DNA of 64,000 nucleotides from Cyanodermella asteris. Taxonomy: Eukaryota; Ascomycota; Lecanoromycetes; Ostropales; Stictidaceae. A model generated the notes under the pieces. The model was not told the origin of the DNA. It did not search any database and worked only from the letters and a program-made list of their open reading frames with translations. The position numbers and the translations under genes are program-made. Where the stretch lies: positions 970,038-1,034,037 of the forward strand of contig UYJD01000006.1 of assembly GCA_900618795.1 (NCBI GenBank), in the 5' to 3' direction. Below, piece after piece: positions 24,611 to 37,719 of this stretch (its first letter is position 1; every line of letters starts with the position of its first letter).

Positions 24611-24640
24611 ACGACGACCGACGACCGACGACCGACGACT
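24611..24640. repeat. Short tandem repeat, 7-bp unit ACGACCG, about 4 copies
   Basis: Perfect heptamer units in non-coding DNA of the gene-poor region. Confidence 0.8.
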
Positions 24641-26873
24641 GGTCATCTCGAGCGCGAAGCCCTGATGCTGGCAAGCTTCGCTAGCGCAGAGCTAATGCGG
24701 ACACGCATCCACACCAGAGACAGACCAGCAGGAAAGTCGACGAGACGTCGATACTGTACTAGTCTGCTCTCGACGCTCACAGGTGCGGCCCAAGTCCGGT
24801 ACGCCATCGACTCATGGCGCAGTTGATCACGGCACATGCGACTGCAGTAAGTACTGTATACCAAGTCTCCTTTGCTCAGTCTTACCCTGCCGGGAAACGA
24901 GCTGCGCGTCCCACTATTCGTACTTTCCCCGGAACCGGATCTCACCACTGCGCGGAAACGGGCAGCTGGCAAGTATCGAAGATGCTTGTCCGTCTGGACA
25001 TGCACACCAAAGGCCTCTTCGACTCGTGGACAGAGTGCGTAGAGGCATCGAAGGCAGAGGAGCATCAGTGTCTTTGGCATGTTACGGGCTTTGCTCCGAC
25101 CAGGCTGACCGCCACACTCTCTCTGACACTCGAGATATAGAACGGGATGGTGAAGGATGCAACTCATGATTCACCGCCGGCCGGTTGGGTCAAGCCTCAG
25201 GTTGGCCGATTAGGCCTATGGCTGTATCGCATCCGTGTCATGACGGTGCGGCTTACACGTCCTCTGCATCAGCCTGTCTAAGGTAGGTAGGCTGTCCTGA
25301 CCACTTACGGCCCTGACCTTGCCCGTCTGCGACGTCCGCCTCGATCTTGACCCAATCGACTCTCTTGACTTGGCCCTCTCGAGCGCGTCGCTTTCGCGCC
25401 AGCCTTTCTGAGCCTGAAAACACCGAAATAGCTCCTGTCTGAGTTTGCCATGTCCAGGATTCCCTCGACTACTGAGCCTTGGCGACTCCGAAGCAGCGAC
25501 AGGGGTCGGCGACATCAGCATCTTGCCTGTTACTTGTTGCATCTGCCGTCCCATCCGCTCGTCTGTCAAGATCAACATGCATAAGAGAGTCTACGACACA
25601 ACCATTCTGTACTCCGGTGGCGAGACTCGGACCATGGTGTCCACGACCGCCAATCGCGGCCCTGCAGCATTGGTGGACACGCTCCGTTCCAACCTTACCC
25701 TTGTTCAGGGGGGTGGACTGTTTCCTTGTTTGCCACATTATAGCTGCAAGTCTGTATTCTGCTTGGGTGGTCCCGGTGGAGCTTCAAAGGCGAGCGTAAG
25801 GGTGTGGGACGCCTAATACGAGACGCCGCAGCGGCCAAGCTGTCAGATGGACAGTCTTGCCCTTACTCACCCGATGTTTGAATTCCGTGCCTCACGCAGG
25901 ACGCTCCGGACTGACAACGCCGGTCATCAAAAGTTGCAGAGGCAGCAGCATCAGGTTCAAAGGACGGACAGATGATCCGCCACGGTGGTATGTGAGGATC
26001 GACATGGTCGTTTGACTCGACGACTCGCCGCACCCAAAGTTGGAACAAAGCCGACTGGAGGCGGCGAAGGCGGAGGTGGAGCACGGGTCAGTGATCGACC
26101 GGTGGCACAAAACATACTGTGGCCGAATCCCATACACGCCTCCTATGTGTTCGAACCTGCGCTGCCCTGCGGTAAGCTGCTCCATGGCCGTGCGTGCAGG
26201 GTAGACATCTCTCAACGGTCGCGGGCAGGGACAGCGATAGCTGCAGAAGATGGCGGCGCAGATGAAGGGTTCACATCGCACACGCACCCAGATCTGGCCC
26301 GCATGGGGTACGACAGCAGCAGCCGGGGTTAGCATCGAATTCGTCTTGCTGCGATAGTGCTCGTGCTCGCGATCAAGCTGCTAAGCAGAGCCACTGACGC
26401 GGCGACCGGGATACGACAGGCGGGCGGCTTTGTGCAGCGTCTTTGGCGCAGCTCTCCGACGACTGCAGCCTCCCCGCGAGGACCGCCGATGGCAAGTCAG
26501 TTCGCTGGAGGAGAAGCTCTGAAGTTGCAAGGAGCCGAGACTGTACTGAGACGCGGCGCTGAGCAGGCTTGCGGTGGCAGCTTCGAGATTGTCTTGGTGG
26601 ACAGGTTTAGAGGTGACGTTGAAGTCGTCGAATGGGAGCGAATGGAGGGCGGGGCAGCGCAGAAGCTCTGGCCACCCTGCATCTTCAAATCCGACATGCA
26701 ACTTCCAACGATCTGCACTCCAACACGCTCCCATCCGCGCCGATGGCCTAGCTCCATCTAATCAGTCTCCCTCAGAGATGTCTACCCTCCATCGTCGACC
26801 CCTCACGCCCTGCTCGCAGCTTGCATAGCGTCTGCACCGCAAATGTCGCTTGTCGCATACTCGCCTGTCCGTG

Positions 26874-26903
26874 GGGAGCTGGGAGCTGGGAGCTGGGAGC
26901 TGC
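26874..26903. repeat. Short tandem repeat, 7-bp unit GGGAGCT, 4 copies
   Basis: Four adjacent GGGAGCT units, purine-rich, in non-coding DNA. Confidence 0.85.
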
Positions 26904-29177
26904 CCTTCCCCAGACGCCCCCATCGATCGCGTGCGACTGCTGCAGCTGCCTCGTTCGAGAAGCAGTGCATCTTGCCTTGCATGATTTGCATCGACACTTG
27001 ACAGCCTTGACAGGCCAAGGACTTGCCGCTGCGACCGTGCGACCCGCATCCAGATCTGCAGAACCCTCGACACCAATCTACGGCATCCTCACAAACAGAG
27101 CATCTCCCAACGATGGCCCCCTGCGACCGATACGCCGCCCGAGTCAAGGATCATGGCTAGGTCTCGCCGCTTCGCAACGATCCCACCGCCTTTGAGGGGC
27201 CTCCTAGCGCATTGCGCATTATTCAAGGCTCGGCCCATCCGTGTTGGGACTTGGATGCGAGTAGCTGCATCCGACATGGTGCATTGGAGGCTTGAGACGT
27301 TCTGCACAACAGCGAGACATGGCATTCTCAGTCTAAAAGTGCCCATGTGATACATTGCTCTTCCACCAGGATCGAAGAGCATGCTGCTCTGCCGCCAATC
27401 AGCATGGCGCGAACCAGAGCACGCCAGGCCAAGTTTATGGTTCTCACCCTGTTCTTGCGACTAGCGCCGTGTGGCTCGTCTCTGTGATGTTATCGACTTT
27501 GGTCAAAAGTATGAGAATTGCGGATGGCGGGCACAAGGCTTCGGTGAGCTTATCCAGCAGCCATCTGCCACTATCCACTGGCTGAGTGCCGATCAAGGGA
27601 TCGATAGGGGCTGGCTGTGATGCTCAATGCGCGCACGTCCCCTTTCCACGATATGTTTGCATTATTTTGTCTAGGAAGATCCAAGTTGCTCCCAACGGCA
27701 GATATCACAACAGTAGCGACTTGCTCCGGTTTGAGCCGTCATTATTGACCATTGCCGCCGCAAGGTCTCAGCCAGGTGGGGCCGTCACATGCAGCGAATC
27801 AACGACGTGATCCGGCCAGTCGAGCGCGGCTTTTCGATACTTTTGAGGGTACCCTTCGATCTACAATTTGATATGTCACTGTTCAACGGCTGCTTGAGAC
27901 TGTCTCGCAGCAGTTGGAACGTCGCGATCTGAAAAGCATCAGTGTTGCGCCAAGGTAAATACAGATGTCTAGCTGACGAGCCCGAGGTTTGGTTCACAGT
28001 GATGCGAAAGCGTCTACAGTTTCTATACGTGCTGGAATATCACTCTTCCTCCGAATTCGAGACACAAGCGGAGGTACCGGCCGACTCGAGGAGATTTGAC
28101 TTACGCCGCATCTGATGGGCATCCGCCGTTCAACCGGCTAGATATTGCTGCAGAGAGGATGAAGAGCAAAGTGTATATCCCAAGGGGGATACAAGTGGAT
28201 ATGTGTCGGACGATAAGTCAATAGTGTCTGTTGCAACGACGATCAGAGGGTCAGAAAACGATCACAATAATGGAGGAGAAATTGATACAGGGTGCAGCCC
28301 GATTCTGTGCCGTGAGCTCTTAGTCGATTGCCTATCCGCTGCCCGCCGCTCCGTTCGGCCAATGACCGCCAGCCTGCGCGCTCTTGGCCCCCGTCTACTC
28401 TCAAACCTCCCGTTATGCTCGGGAGAACTGGCTGAGGTCGCGCCTGTCACCGCATTTTCACTCTGTACCAGGCCTCATCGACCGTCACCTCGTCTGTCCG
28501 TCTCGCATTCGCGGCGCTGCTGCTCGAATCGCAACCACCATCACGCTGCAGACCTCGCCCTTCGCCGTGGACAAGCAGCAATCGCAGGGAGCCTTGTGCC
28601 GTGCTATCACAACACGCGCCTCGACCCATTTTCCGTTCTCTCGCCGACGGCTTCAACGGCATCAGCTAACTTTCGAAACGGGTCACACCCACGGCTCACA
28701 CTTACCCTCTTCGCAAGAGACCCCGTCCATCACCCGTCCATCGTCCCAGCCGCCAAAGCATAGTCCATACGGGTACTCCGAAGCTCGACCGACTCCACAC
28801 CAGGCTCCCACAACGGCGTCTTCGCTATCCACGCTCTAACCTCGACTCCTAGTCCCCATTGCTCGGCCCGGTCCCAACACACTGCAGACCGCCCAAACCG
28901 GTTTTCGCTGTCACCACTGTCTCTATTTCGCATGCCTGCTGTTGAAACAGCGCCACAAAAGAGGAGGAAAGTGGACCTGCTCAGCTTCGTTCCCCACGAT
29001 ACCCTTGTCATTCCGTCACCTCGACCTTGGCCAGGCGCCCGCGTGCATACTTGACCTTTGAAGCGGTGCCTTTTCGGAATTGCCAACCTTGCTTTCTGCA
29101 GATTCGCCTCAGCGGACAGTAGCGCTCGGAGCTTCCAATCAGATCCCTTTGCGGCCTTCTGTCAGAGACTTCCTACA

Positions 29178-31081
29178 ATGGCCTCGCTCGGATGGAGCAG
29201 AAGAGAACCGGAGCAGGCCAACACGAATTCCTCGACGCCATTCCTCTCGACATTGCAGTCATATAATCCCTTCAGCAGCGGCGGCTATGTCAGCCTACCG
29301 ACACACAACGGCGAAGCTCCCGGTGCCCCCCTACCCGCTCCCACGCGGCGTGAGGAAGAGGAAGGCTTCTTTGCACGTAAGTCCATGCTCCCTTTTCTAT
29401 TTCAGCGATCGAGATCTGGGGAGACCCTTTCGAACCCTGAGAGTTCATGACTTTGGCTGCTGGGCTGTCTTGTGCTTCTCATTTGTCAAGCGCACGCCGT
29501 CACCTGCCCTACCACTGTCACGACCGGACGCCTCGCGTTGATCAGGCGGATGCTCCCCGAGACCCTTCTCGCGACCTGTATCAGGGTTCTGAGGCTTAAA
29601 ATCTTGCCCAAAGACTGCCTGAAGGCGAGCAAATGCACGCGTGTCTGCCTGCACGGGTTGGATGAGGCCTGTTGGGAGGCGTCTTTGTCTACACCACGCC
29701 ACCTCATGTCGAGGTCATACTCGTGCCTCACATGCGCGTACTTCGCCTTGCAGGTCGCGCCGCACTTGGCGCGTGCATGCGAGGTCTCGGAGCTTGCAAT
29801 GCCTAGATCATGCACCTACGCATCAAGAAAGCCTAGCTAACCGAATTCCTCAGTCAGTCGATGGGATCGCCTACTCGTCTTTGCTGGTCTCAATATTGGG
29901 GCTGCTGTATGCTTCATGATATGCTTTTTCCTTTTTACTGGAATCGTTTTTCCCCCGGTTGCCCGAAAATTCGCTATACTGTGAGTCCAAAACTGCCTCA
30001 TTGCAAGCCCCTCGCATTCACACATCGCTCCTCCATTGATATCAATCACGTCACGAGTCGCTGGAATGCAGCGTTCGCAACCTTCGAGGCGGTGTATCAT
30101 GATGGTCGCGTGATCATCATTGTTCTCCTCATGCGTCGGGTCCGAAGAATGCTTGATGTTCTTCGTATCGTCCCCCTGCAACAAGTGGGGGTGTGGGTCT
30201 CCAGCATATGTGACCTTGTCTTCGTATTGTCGCCTGTTGGTGCAGTGTCCGTCAAGCAGTCTGAATGCCACTGCAAGCGGCTCTCTTTGCCGAGTCCCTC
30301 GTGTTTCGATCATAATAGCTGTGCTGACATGATTCCAGATGGTCAATGGGATCCGTTTTATTCTTGGCATCGTGGGCCGTGATGCTAGGGCCAAAAACCT
30401 ACATTTCGCATCTCCTGTCGGGCCCACGATTACCATTCACGGCCGTGTATCTCGGCAGCATTGTGCTCACGCTATACTTTTCAATTGGGGTAAGTTGACT
30501 GTTGCTTATTCTCCTCACCTGTCATCCGTCTGCATGTCAGCATGCCACCTACCGACGGTATTACTGTATCCCTGCAATGCAACGAATCGCGAACGCTACT
30601 GGACGCACGCATGCGGCTCACCCTGGCTTGCGACGGCAATCACGATGTAAGGGTGCACAGATCTGAGACATTGTGCGATAAAGCTGTTTAACTCGCACCG
30701 CGTCGCGCAGACCAAGTTGCCACTGGTGCGAGTGCAAGCTGCATGTCGAGGCTCTGCAACGACCGAAGGTGGCGCATGACCAGGGTGGCATTGGTCACAC
30801 GCCGCGCTACACGCGTCCTCATGTGACCCTGAAACTATGCATCCCCTGTTTTTTGATTTATTTATTCGCTTTCGAGTCGGATTTCCAATGGCCGAGATGG
30901 GTACGAATGACTGACTTGAAGTTCGCAGCTCCACAGCACCATTCTCACAGTTTTCGCGGCGGTCATACAGCTTATCTCGCTACTCTGGTATTTGGTCAGC
31001 TACTTCCCCATGGGCTCCACCGGGATGCGACTGGCTGCCAGCTTTGGTGCGAACCGCGCCATGGCCTGGATGAGTGGTTAG
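29178..31081 (+). CDS. SFT2: Sft2/Got1-family vesicle transport membrane protein, 4 exons
   Basis: Four-helix Golgi/endosome membrane protein that assists vesicle fusion. I assembled it from exons 29178-29376, 29854-29980, 30339-30489 and 30929-31081. All splice phases agree and give 209 aa, the family length. The cytosolic N-terminus carries NPFSSGGYVSLP and EEEEGFFALSRWDRLLVF. Helices follow around GLNIGAAVCFMICFF, GSVLFLASWAVML, YLGSIVLTLYFSIG and AAVIQLISLLWYLVSYFP. The C-terminus has MGSTGMRLAASFGA and ends in AWMSG. The conserved family signature across the exon joins (KFAILWSMGS, LSGPRLPFTA) makes the call firm. Introns of 477, 358 and 439 nt are far longer than others in this window and split the gene so that no single exon looks like a gene. 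Confidence 0.93.
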
Positions 31082-31510
31082 AGACAGATCCGGCGCTTAC
31101 CGCCTCCGTGTATATCATCACCAACTTTCTTGGCTCAGAACGCTGCTCTTGTCTGTAAGTGTATACCGAGCCAGAAAGCTTGAAATGGGCGGTGGAGTGA
31201 CCGAAATGCTCGCTTCTCGTCCAATAGCCCCCCTCCATTACGAATCACAGGATGGGCTGCGGAGGCAGCACGTGCCCACTCCCATTGGGTGGCGGTGCAA
31301 TGTGGCTGCCCAATATGTGGCGTTGATTGCGGATCGCTTTTTGATTTGGTTTTTGAGACGCCAATCTCAGCCACTGTGGGGTGCAGCGTATACTTAGCAT
31401 CTTGTACCTCGCGACCATTCCGCATGAGCAGGTCATATCTCTCCTTGTCGACATTTGACCGACCATCGCCGACTCTTGCTCGCGAAAAGTTGGCAAAGTC
31501 GGAAAGGGGA

Positions 31511-31537
31511 AGAGAGTGAGAGTGAGAGCGAGAGTAA
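31511..31537. repeat. GAGAGT-type microsatellite
   Basis: Imperfect tandem GAGAGT/GAGAGC hexamers, non-coding. Confidence 0.7.
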
Positions 31538-34500
31538 GTTCGCGTCGGAGAACGGGTCGTCAAGAATGTGTTCACGCGTAGCAATCATCTGCTCCGTCTA
31601 ACAACTCCGAATCCGCATGAGAATGAGCTTCGAGTCAGTCGATTGACAAGAGAGGCAAATTTCGTCACGTTAGTCTAGGAACCTCCATCAAAACGGGACT
31701 TTTCAAAAAGTCGGTTGCTCAAAAACGGGGCGCTTCCACATCCAATAATCGTCGGTTTCGTCAGGACCCTCTCTACCTGGTCATGATTCTCCATGGCATC
31801 CTATGGCACGATTGAGACAGTTCGCGGGGAGCTGTCTCGCTGCATCTTCTGGGTTACAATGGTGAATACTAAGTACCCGTGGGAAGGCGTAATCGGCAAG
31901 ACATGATCATCCATTCGCTGCGTGTGCCACAGTTCTGAGTCCCCGGTTTACGGCTGGCCCTCCCCCCAGAAACATGGCGCAAGCTGCAGATCTGATCAAT
32001 CTTGGTCAACGCCCGAATGCTCCATATGAACAGGTTTATGCTAGCTTCGTAGTACGACCGTCATGCGGCGTCTACTGTACAGTAGTCGATATTTGTCTTT
32101 TCCCAAAACGTACGAATGCCATCGCTTTGCCTGGCCGGCTTGTGGTACAAGACAGTGCCAGAGACCATATTTGTTGTTGACCGCCCTGTTGCTCAAATGC
32201 TCACCTCTTAGCTACACACGAAGAACTCCGAGGTCGTGAGACTGTATGTAAACGCCAGACATTACCCCTCCGGCCGGCCGGTCTCAAGCCAGCCAGACTC
32301 TCGTCGAATACTGTCTGTCGGCAAGTCGGGACAGCCCCAGCTTTCGTGCGGGAGGCCGTTGAATTGATCTGCACACCATCTTTCACAGTCGACGATGCTT
32401 GGTTCGCGATCAAGGGTCCGCCGTTTGGCGACCACTCGTTTCCTACCTGCCTTTCTGACTGGGGCTTGTTTTGTCTGGCTGTTCATTGTTGATTCAACGT
32501 TGTCTCACGATGGTCTTTACTGATCGATGTGCCGTCGAGCGGGATTTTCTATGCTTCGGCGCGGTGAGACTTGCGCGTGAAATCCAGCAACTCCACCACT
32601 CAGCAGCTTTTAGTGCCGTTCTGTCATATTTCACGGGATCGATCATTCGATTCTGATGCCGTCTCATTCCCTGTTGTGCGCGGTTAGCGGTGGCAGTCTC
32701 GGTCTTGCTCGACCCATGCGGTGTGGCCTCGGCTGAGGCCCGTCCGCCGCCTCGTCGCAATCTTATCGATAACGTCGCGACAGCCACAGTGCCACACACA
32801 ATGACAATCAAGTACCATCAAAGAAACTGGTTGCAGTTGGCAAATCATGGTGTTCAGCAGCCACACACAACCGCTCTCTTCATGCAACCCTCTTCCAGAC
32901 AGCGGCTTGATCTCCGGCAGCTGCCTACAGAGGAGATTACTAACATCACCACAACCAGTCTATATTTGCCTTGCATATACGGTCAGGGGCTATCGAACGT
33001 GGTGCTCTGTTCTGTCGGACTTGGTCGAGATACCCGTCAGGCGAGAGCTATACGCACTGCCATAGGCGGGCTTTCACCTCCGTAAAGCTTGGGCTCGCAA
33101 CGGTCTGACGCCCGATACGAGAACGGAGCAGGCCTATAGGCTGGCAGAAGCCGAAATACCGGCACGCGATTGCCACATCAGGCTGGCTGACCTCGACCTG
33201 GACAGCCTCGAATGGGGGCGGCAGATGAAGCTGACATCGGCGCGCCCACAGTATCCCAGTCTGCTGAGTGGTGGCAGGTGTTGGCCGGCCTGATCGCCGT
33301 GTTCTGTCCGTCCTGGCAGGAGCTATCGTCTTGCGGAAGCGGCGCCTGGTGAGTAAGAGATCTTCGTTGACAAATGCCTGGAGATGCTGCGTACAGTTGG
33401 TAAGCATCGTCGTGGCCCATCACAGCAACTGTCGCATGCCACGTCGCATCGTGACAAGCTTTTGAGAAACCAGCCCTGCCGTACGCAGCGCGTCTTGTAC
33501 AGTGAGAGGGTGCCTCATACTGTCGGCAATGGTGTTTTGCCTGGCGCTGCCTTCTAGCAGATTGCCTTGGTTATTGTGCTTCAGGAACTTGTGTGGTCTT
33601 TTGAAATGTATCATCCCATAAAACGTTTACCCGCTCGCTCAGCACAAGGCTGCGAGACTATCAGTCGTAGCAGAGCATCTCTTCGCATTGTTGTATGATT
33701 CCACCCCCGAACGAGTTCCATATTCTCCATGTTCTGACCTTACTGTTGCGCAACACTTTCTCACGACACAAGCACGCTGCGTCACTGTTGCTGACTTGTG
33801 AACTCAGCATCGTATCCGCCACGTGGTCTGAGTTCTTTAGTCGTAATATGAATCGCTATTGCTCAGACGCGTAAGCGGACCATTGTCCGCTCTCCGATGC
33901 TTCTGGCTCCATGTGTGGGATGTTTGCGTTCATTTGCCACATGAACTTCTATTGCACCAGCACCTGGTCAGTCTCGGGAGGCAAAGGTCGAAGATCAGGT
34001 GAGGTCTGACACGGCAGTTCTGTCTGTGGCGGTTCATTCGTGAGCTCACCCAGGCGATGCAAGAGGCTTTGGAGTCACGGTTCACAGCTCCCAAGTTGAA
34101 AACGGTCTGTCTGCTGCGATCCTACATGAGATCAGATGGCCCATCTGATGACCTGGTCATCCTTTTTACGTCAATCCCAGGCCCAGCCACGTTCTTCACT
34201 CCCGAAGCCGCCTCATGTCATGAGATATCATTGGTTCGCGATTAGGTGGGCCACCTCGGGCTGGGTCGTGCATTCACCTCAGCTGAGACTCCTTCTTCAG
34301 GCGTAAGATTAGAACGGGTGACTTGTCATATCGCGGCCGTTGGGCCACCACGCGTTACGAGCCAGTCCATGTGGCCCAAGTCCGGGTCTCGTTGTGGTTT
34401 TGATTGGTGGCCTCACGGCAGGGCTGATATCTTGATGAGCTGGGATATGAATTAGCTGAAATTCCCAGAGGCCACAGCTCTCGGCACGACCATTACTGGG

Positions 34501-35397
34501 CCTGGTCGGGAAGTCATTGAGATAATGTTGGTGGAGGCCGAGGCCTGGTGTGACATCGTAAGGGTGTGGCCGATAATGTGGCCTCCCTATAGACGGGAGA
34601 CCCCGTCAGTCTGATAGCGTGAGGTGCTCGGCTGAGATGAGAGATCTTTGACAAGAACAGCGTGATTCTATCGGTACAGATTGAGCAGTGGAAGTTGGCT
34701 GGCCTGACGTACTTTAGAGCTATTGTAGAGTTGTAGAGAACCTAAGGAACTGCGCGGTCATGCCATGCGCGCCTTCATCTTCGACCTTCGGTCAGTGCAG
34801 ACTTCACATATTCCAAAGTCGAGTAGCAGGAGCAGCTCCCTCGTGCCTGATTGAGATCGGGAATAGCTCGCCCATGGGGTTTGCAGAGAGTGCGAAGGAG
34901 AGCGCCGGTTGTCATCACCGCCCAGCGTGCAAAGCTTCGCCCATGGTGGCACAAAAGATGGAAATTGATTAAATTTGCCCGTTGCGAGCATACATCGTAA
35001 GAGCAGTCCCGCATACAGGAAAGGTTATTCAACAGCTCATGCTCTGTCACACCATGTACTTCGGGGAGTGTTGTTATGTGCAAGACATCAATCGTACTTG
35101 GTGGCGAGAATCCATGCCTTTCTCGGCCGCCGCATCCATGTCCCATTCACTCATTCAACAGCTCCGCCAGCCCGCACGCAACTCCGAAGCCTCTCCCTCG
35201 CAATCGGCAAAAGATGCAAAAGGTCCCATATCGATGCAAAAAAAATATTAAAAAAATAGCCACAGCTTCAAAAACGTCGGGAAACTGTCGAAGAAAATGG
35301 CAAAACTGTAGACTGCCTCCCTGCAGTCTAGAGAAACCACTTAGTTCGCACCCCGCGGTGGGTGGGGGCTGCCGCTGTGGTTTTTTTTGCCGTCAAA

Positions 35398-35520
35398 TCG
35401 AGGCGAGTCGACGCCTTTTCCCGGAACGATCTGTTTATACCCCCGTGGGGGGTCGAACCACGGCGACTCGCCTCGAAGGTGCGCGGTTCCTAGCGATCGT
35501 AACCACTAGGCCACCGCCAC
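35398..35520 (-). repeat. tRNA-like, inverted-repeat-bearing element (possible SINE or tRNA remnant)
   Basis: The minus strand shows an A-box-like TGGCCTAGTGG (35513-35503) and, 43 nt further, a perfect B-box GGTTCGACCCC (35459-35449), the internal promoter pair of RNA polymerase III. The flanking arms do not pair as a normal acceptor stem and the T-arm has mismatches, so it is not a regular tRNA. A 16-bp inverted repeat with one mismatch (35398-35413 versus 35461-35476) encloses the B-box. An eight-base T-run lies just beyond on the plus strand at 35382-35389, i.e. an A-run after the element on its own strand. This resembles a tRNA-derived SINE, or a decayed tRNA. Confidence 0.45.
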
Positions 35521-35816
35521 CTTCCGATGTGAGAGTTTCGCAACAGAATTTAATATGTACCTTCCGTGCAAATCTTCAAATATTTGTCCACCGCAGCACC
35601 ACCCGCACTTATAATGCTTTGTGCACTTCTGCGAATGAGCTCCACAACATCATCCAGCATTGGTAGGTATTGGAGAGAAGGAAGTAGACGTGAGGGTAAA
35701 AGAAGCGTGAGATTTGCAACATTTGAAAGCACATCATACCATTCATTACAATAGGGAAGAGGAGACGCTTCCGGGGAAGCAGCAAGCCTGGCGCGTGTTG
35801 TGACCCGACATCACCC

Positions 35817-37719
35817 TCAGTGCTTCTCGCCCACAACCTCAAGATCCCCAGCTTTCCTTCCAAGGTACTTGCTGTCTGCCAACATGTTCATCTTGCCCTC
35901 ATCCTTGTCTTCTTTCCTGTGCGTCAGCCAGAAGCACACACCCCCAACGAACGCCAACACCGCAACGACGCCATAGTTCCACACCAACAACGGATCCTCG
36001 CTGAGCGATACAAGCGCTTGAGCGATCGCACTGCTGATGGCGTTCATGAACAAGTTGATGCTCATGATCAGACTGCGCATATTCTTGGGCGCCTTGGTGA
36101 AGGCGTACTCCAAGCTGGTAACGTTGGAGAGCAGCTCACTGAAACCGACGAACATGTACGGCAGCGCCTGCACCCAGACGTTGATCGGTGCTGGCTCGTC
36201 GCAGGTGTTCATGTAATTACCGCAGGGGCCGAGCAGGTAGATGTAGTACTGGATGACGCAGGCAGCGATCATGGCGATTGAGGCGAGCATGAAACCAAAG
36301 AAGATGCGCTTCAGGGGGGAGAAGTTGATGTGGAAGCGGCGAAGCATCGGATAAACACCAAAGTCGAGGATAGGGACGAGGATGAGGATCGATAGCGGGT
36401 TGAGATTCTGGATCAGGTCGTTGGGAACGCCGTTGAGGACCATAGTTGCGGATTGGGATGTCAGATTGTTGGTGATCTGTCCGTACGCCAGCCAGTACAG
36501 GGGGAACCAGGCAAAGACACCGCAGGCCTTGACACCACGACGGACTTCATCAACCCAAGCGTCGTCGAAAGTCATCCAAGCTGGCCTTTCAGCCGCAACG
36601 ATGTTGGACGGCTTGCAGCGTGACCAGAAGTCAGGGGCGCGGAGCTCGCGGATTGTGCGCACCGGGTTTGCTGACCATCGGTTCTTCATTCCCTGATTGA
36701 CGAGCTTGAAGAAGGTGCCGAGGACAGATCCGGTGGGTGGCGTGAGGACATAGCGAGACTTGCATGCCCAGAGGACGATGGGACAGAAGACGAACATGAT
36801 AGTGGGCAAGAGATACGACAGCCAGAAACCGACGTATTTCTCGGCATAGACCATGGCAATAGAGCCGACGAGGGAGCCTAGATTGATGCAGACGTAAAAC
36901 CAAAGGAACATCCGGCTAGTCGTCACCGCAGGGTCGACGATTACGCGTTCGCCATCCTTGACGGTGATGACTCTCATCTTGGTATCCTTTTGCTGTTCAG
37001 CAAGGAGAGGAGAGATGTTCGACCTCGAGCATGTTAGCATATTGTGTTTACTCGCTGTCAATCGAAACTCACTTGAAACCACCAACACCTATGCCCATAA
37101 TGACAATACCAATAGCGAAGCAGGCAATGGCTCCTTGAGGATGCGTAATGACCGGAGGAAGCGCAGAGATGATGAGGACAACGTGACCGACAAGAGCGCA
37201 TGCAATGGCGTATTGGATGGTACGGAATCTGCCCCATTTTGCGTCGGCGAGATATGCACCAACGAGAGGCATGCAGTATGCCCAAAACTGATTGACTGAT
37301 TTATTTTAGTACATGCCAGAACTATATAGTGATGATCACTCACAAGTAGTCAATCCAGTTGAAGCACGTTGCCCCATACCAAGGGCGCCAGATTGACCGT
37401 CAAAGCCGGCGCCAGTGTTCGAACCAGGCGGCAATGGCTTTTGAATGAAGTTGACGAAGACGACAGTAGTACCATAGTAAGAGAATCGCTCACACAGCTC
37501 GACGAAGGCGACGGTGTACGCAGTCCATGGTATTTTACCGGAGACTCTTCGCAGGGACTTGAGTTCCTCCTCGGTAGGGAAATCAGGATCTTCGTCATGG
37601 ACGTCGGACAAAGACTGATCCTCGACCACCATGCCAGCCTTGATAGTGGATAGGCCTTCCGACACACCCATCTCAGCTTTGGCAATCTCCATGCTTTCAA
37701 GAGGTCCGGAGGTATTCAT
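35817..37719 (-). CDS. PTR2: PTR2-type proton-coupled di-/tripeptide transporter (POT family), 3 exons
   Basis: Imports small peptides across the plasma membrane with protons. Exons 37719-37344, 37295-37073 and 37023-35817, all phases consistent, give 601 aa, typical for fungal PTR2. The N-terminal tail is cytosolic and acidic. Motifs: ELCERFSYYG of the first helix, the PTR2 signature GAYLADAKWGRFRTI after the first intron, and FYVCINLGSLVG (signature 2) near the start of exon 3. About twelve hydrophobic segments follow, ending in a charged tail. Introns are 48 and 49 nt. It lies convergent with SFT2 across a gene-poor gap. Confidence 0.95.

Larger units (their letters stand above)
22414..29177. 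other. Large gene-poor region (about 6.8 kb) between divergent bHLH factor and SFT2
   Basis: No supportable protein gene or structured RNA. The first kilobase next to the bHLH gene is pyrimidine-rich on its sense strand and may be a long leader. The last 900 bp before SFT2 are C/T-rich on the plus strand, as in fungal promoters and leaders. Many frames of 60-190 codons exist on both strands, but all are Ser/Arg/Pro/Cys-rich without domains. Several short tandem repeats are listed separately. Confidence 0.5.
31082..35816. other. 4.7-kb gene-poor stretch between SFT2 and PTR2
   Basis: No protein gene can be supported. It holds a GAGAGT microsatellite (31511-31537), a short near-perfect palindrome at 34130-34150, A-rich tracts near 35235-35255, and the tRNA-like hairpin element at 35398-35520. 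SFT2 and PTR2 converge on it. Confidence 0.5.

Noticed and set aside
28203-28839. Long plus-strand frames before SFT2
   Set aside because: C/T-rich promoter or leader sequence; translated products are low-complexity and overlap in two frames.
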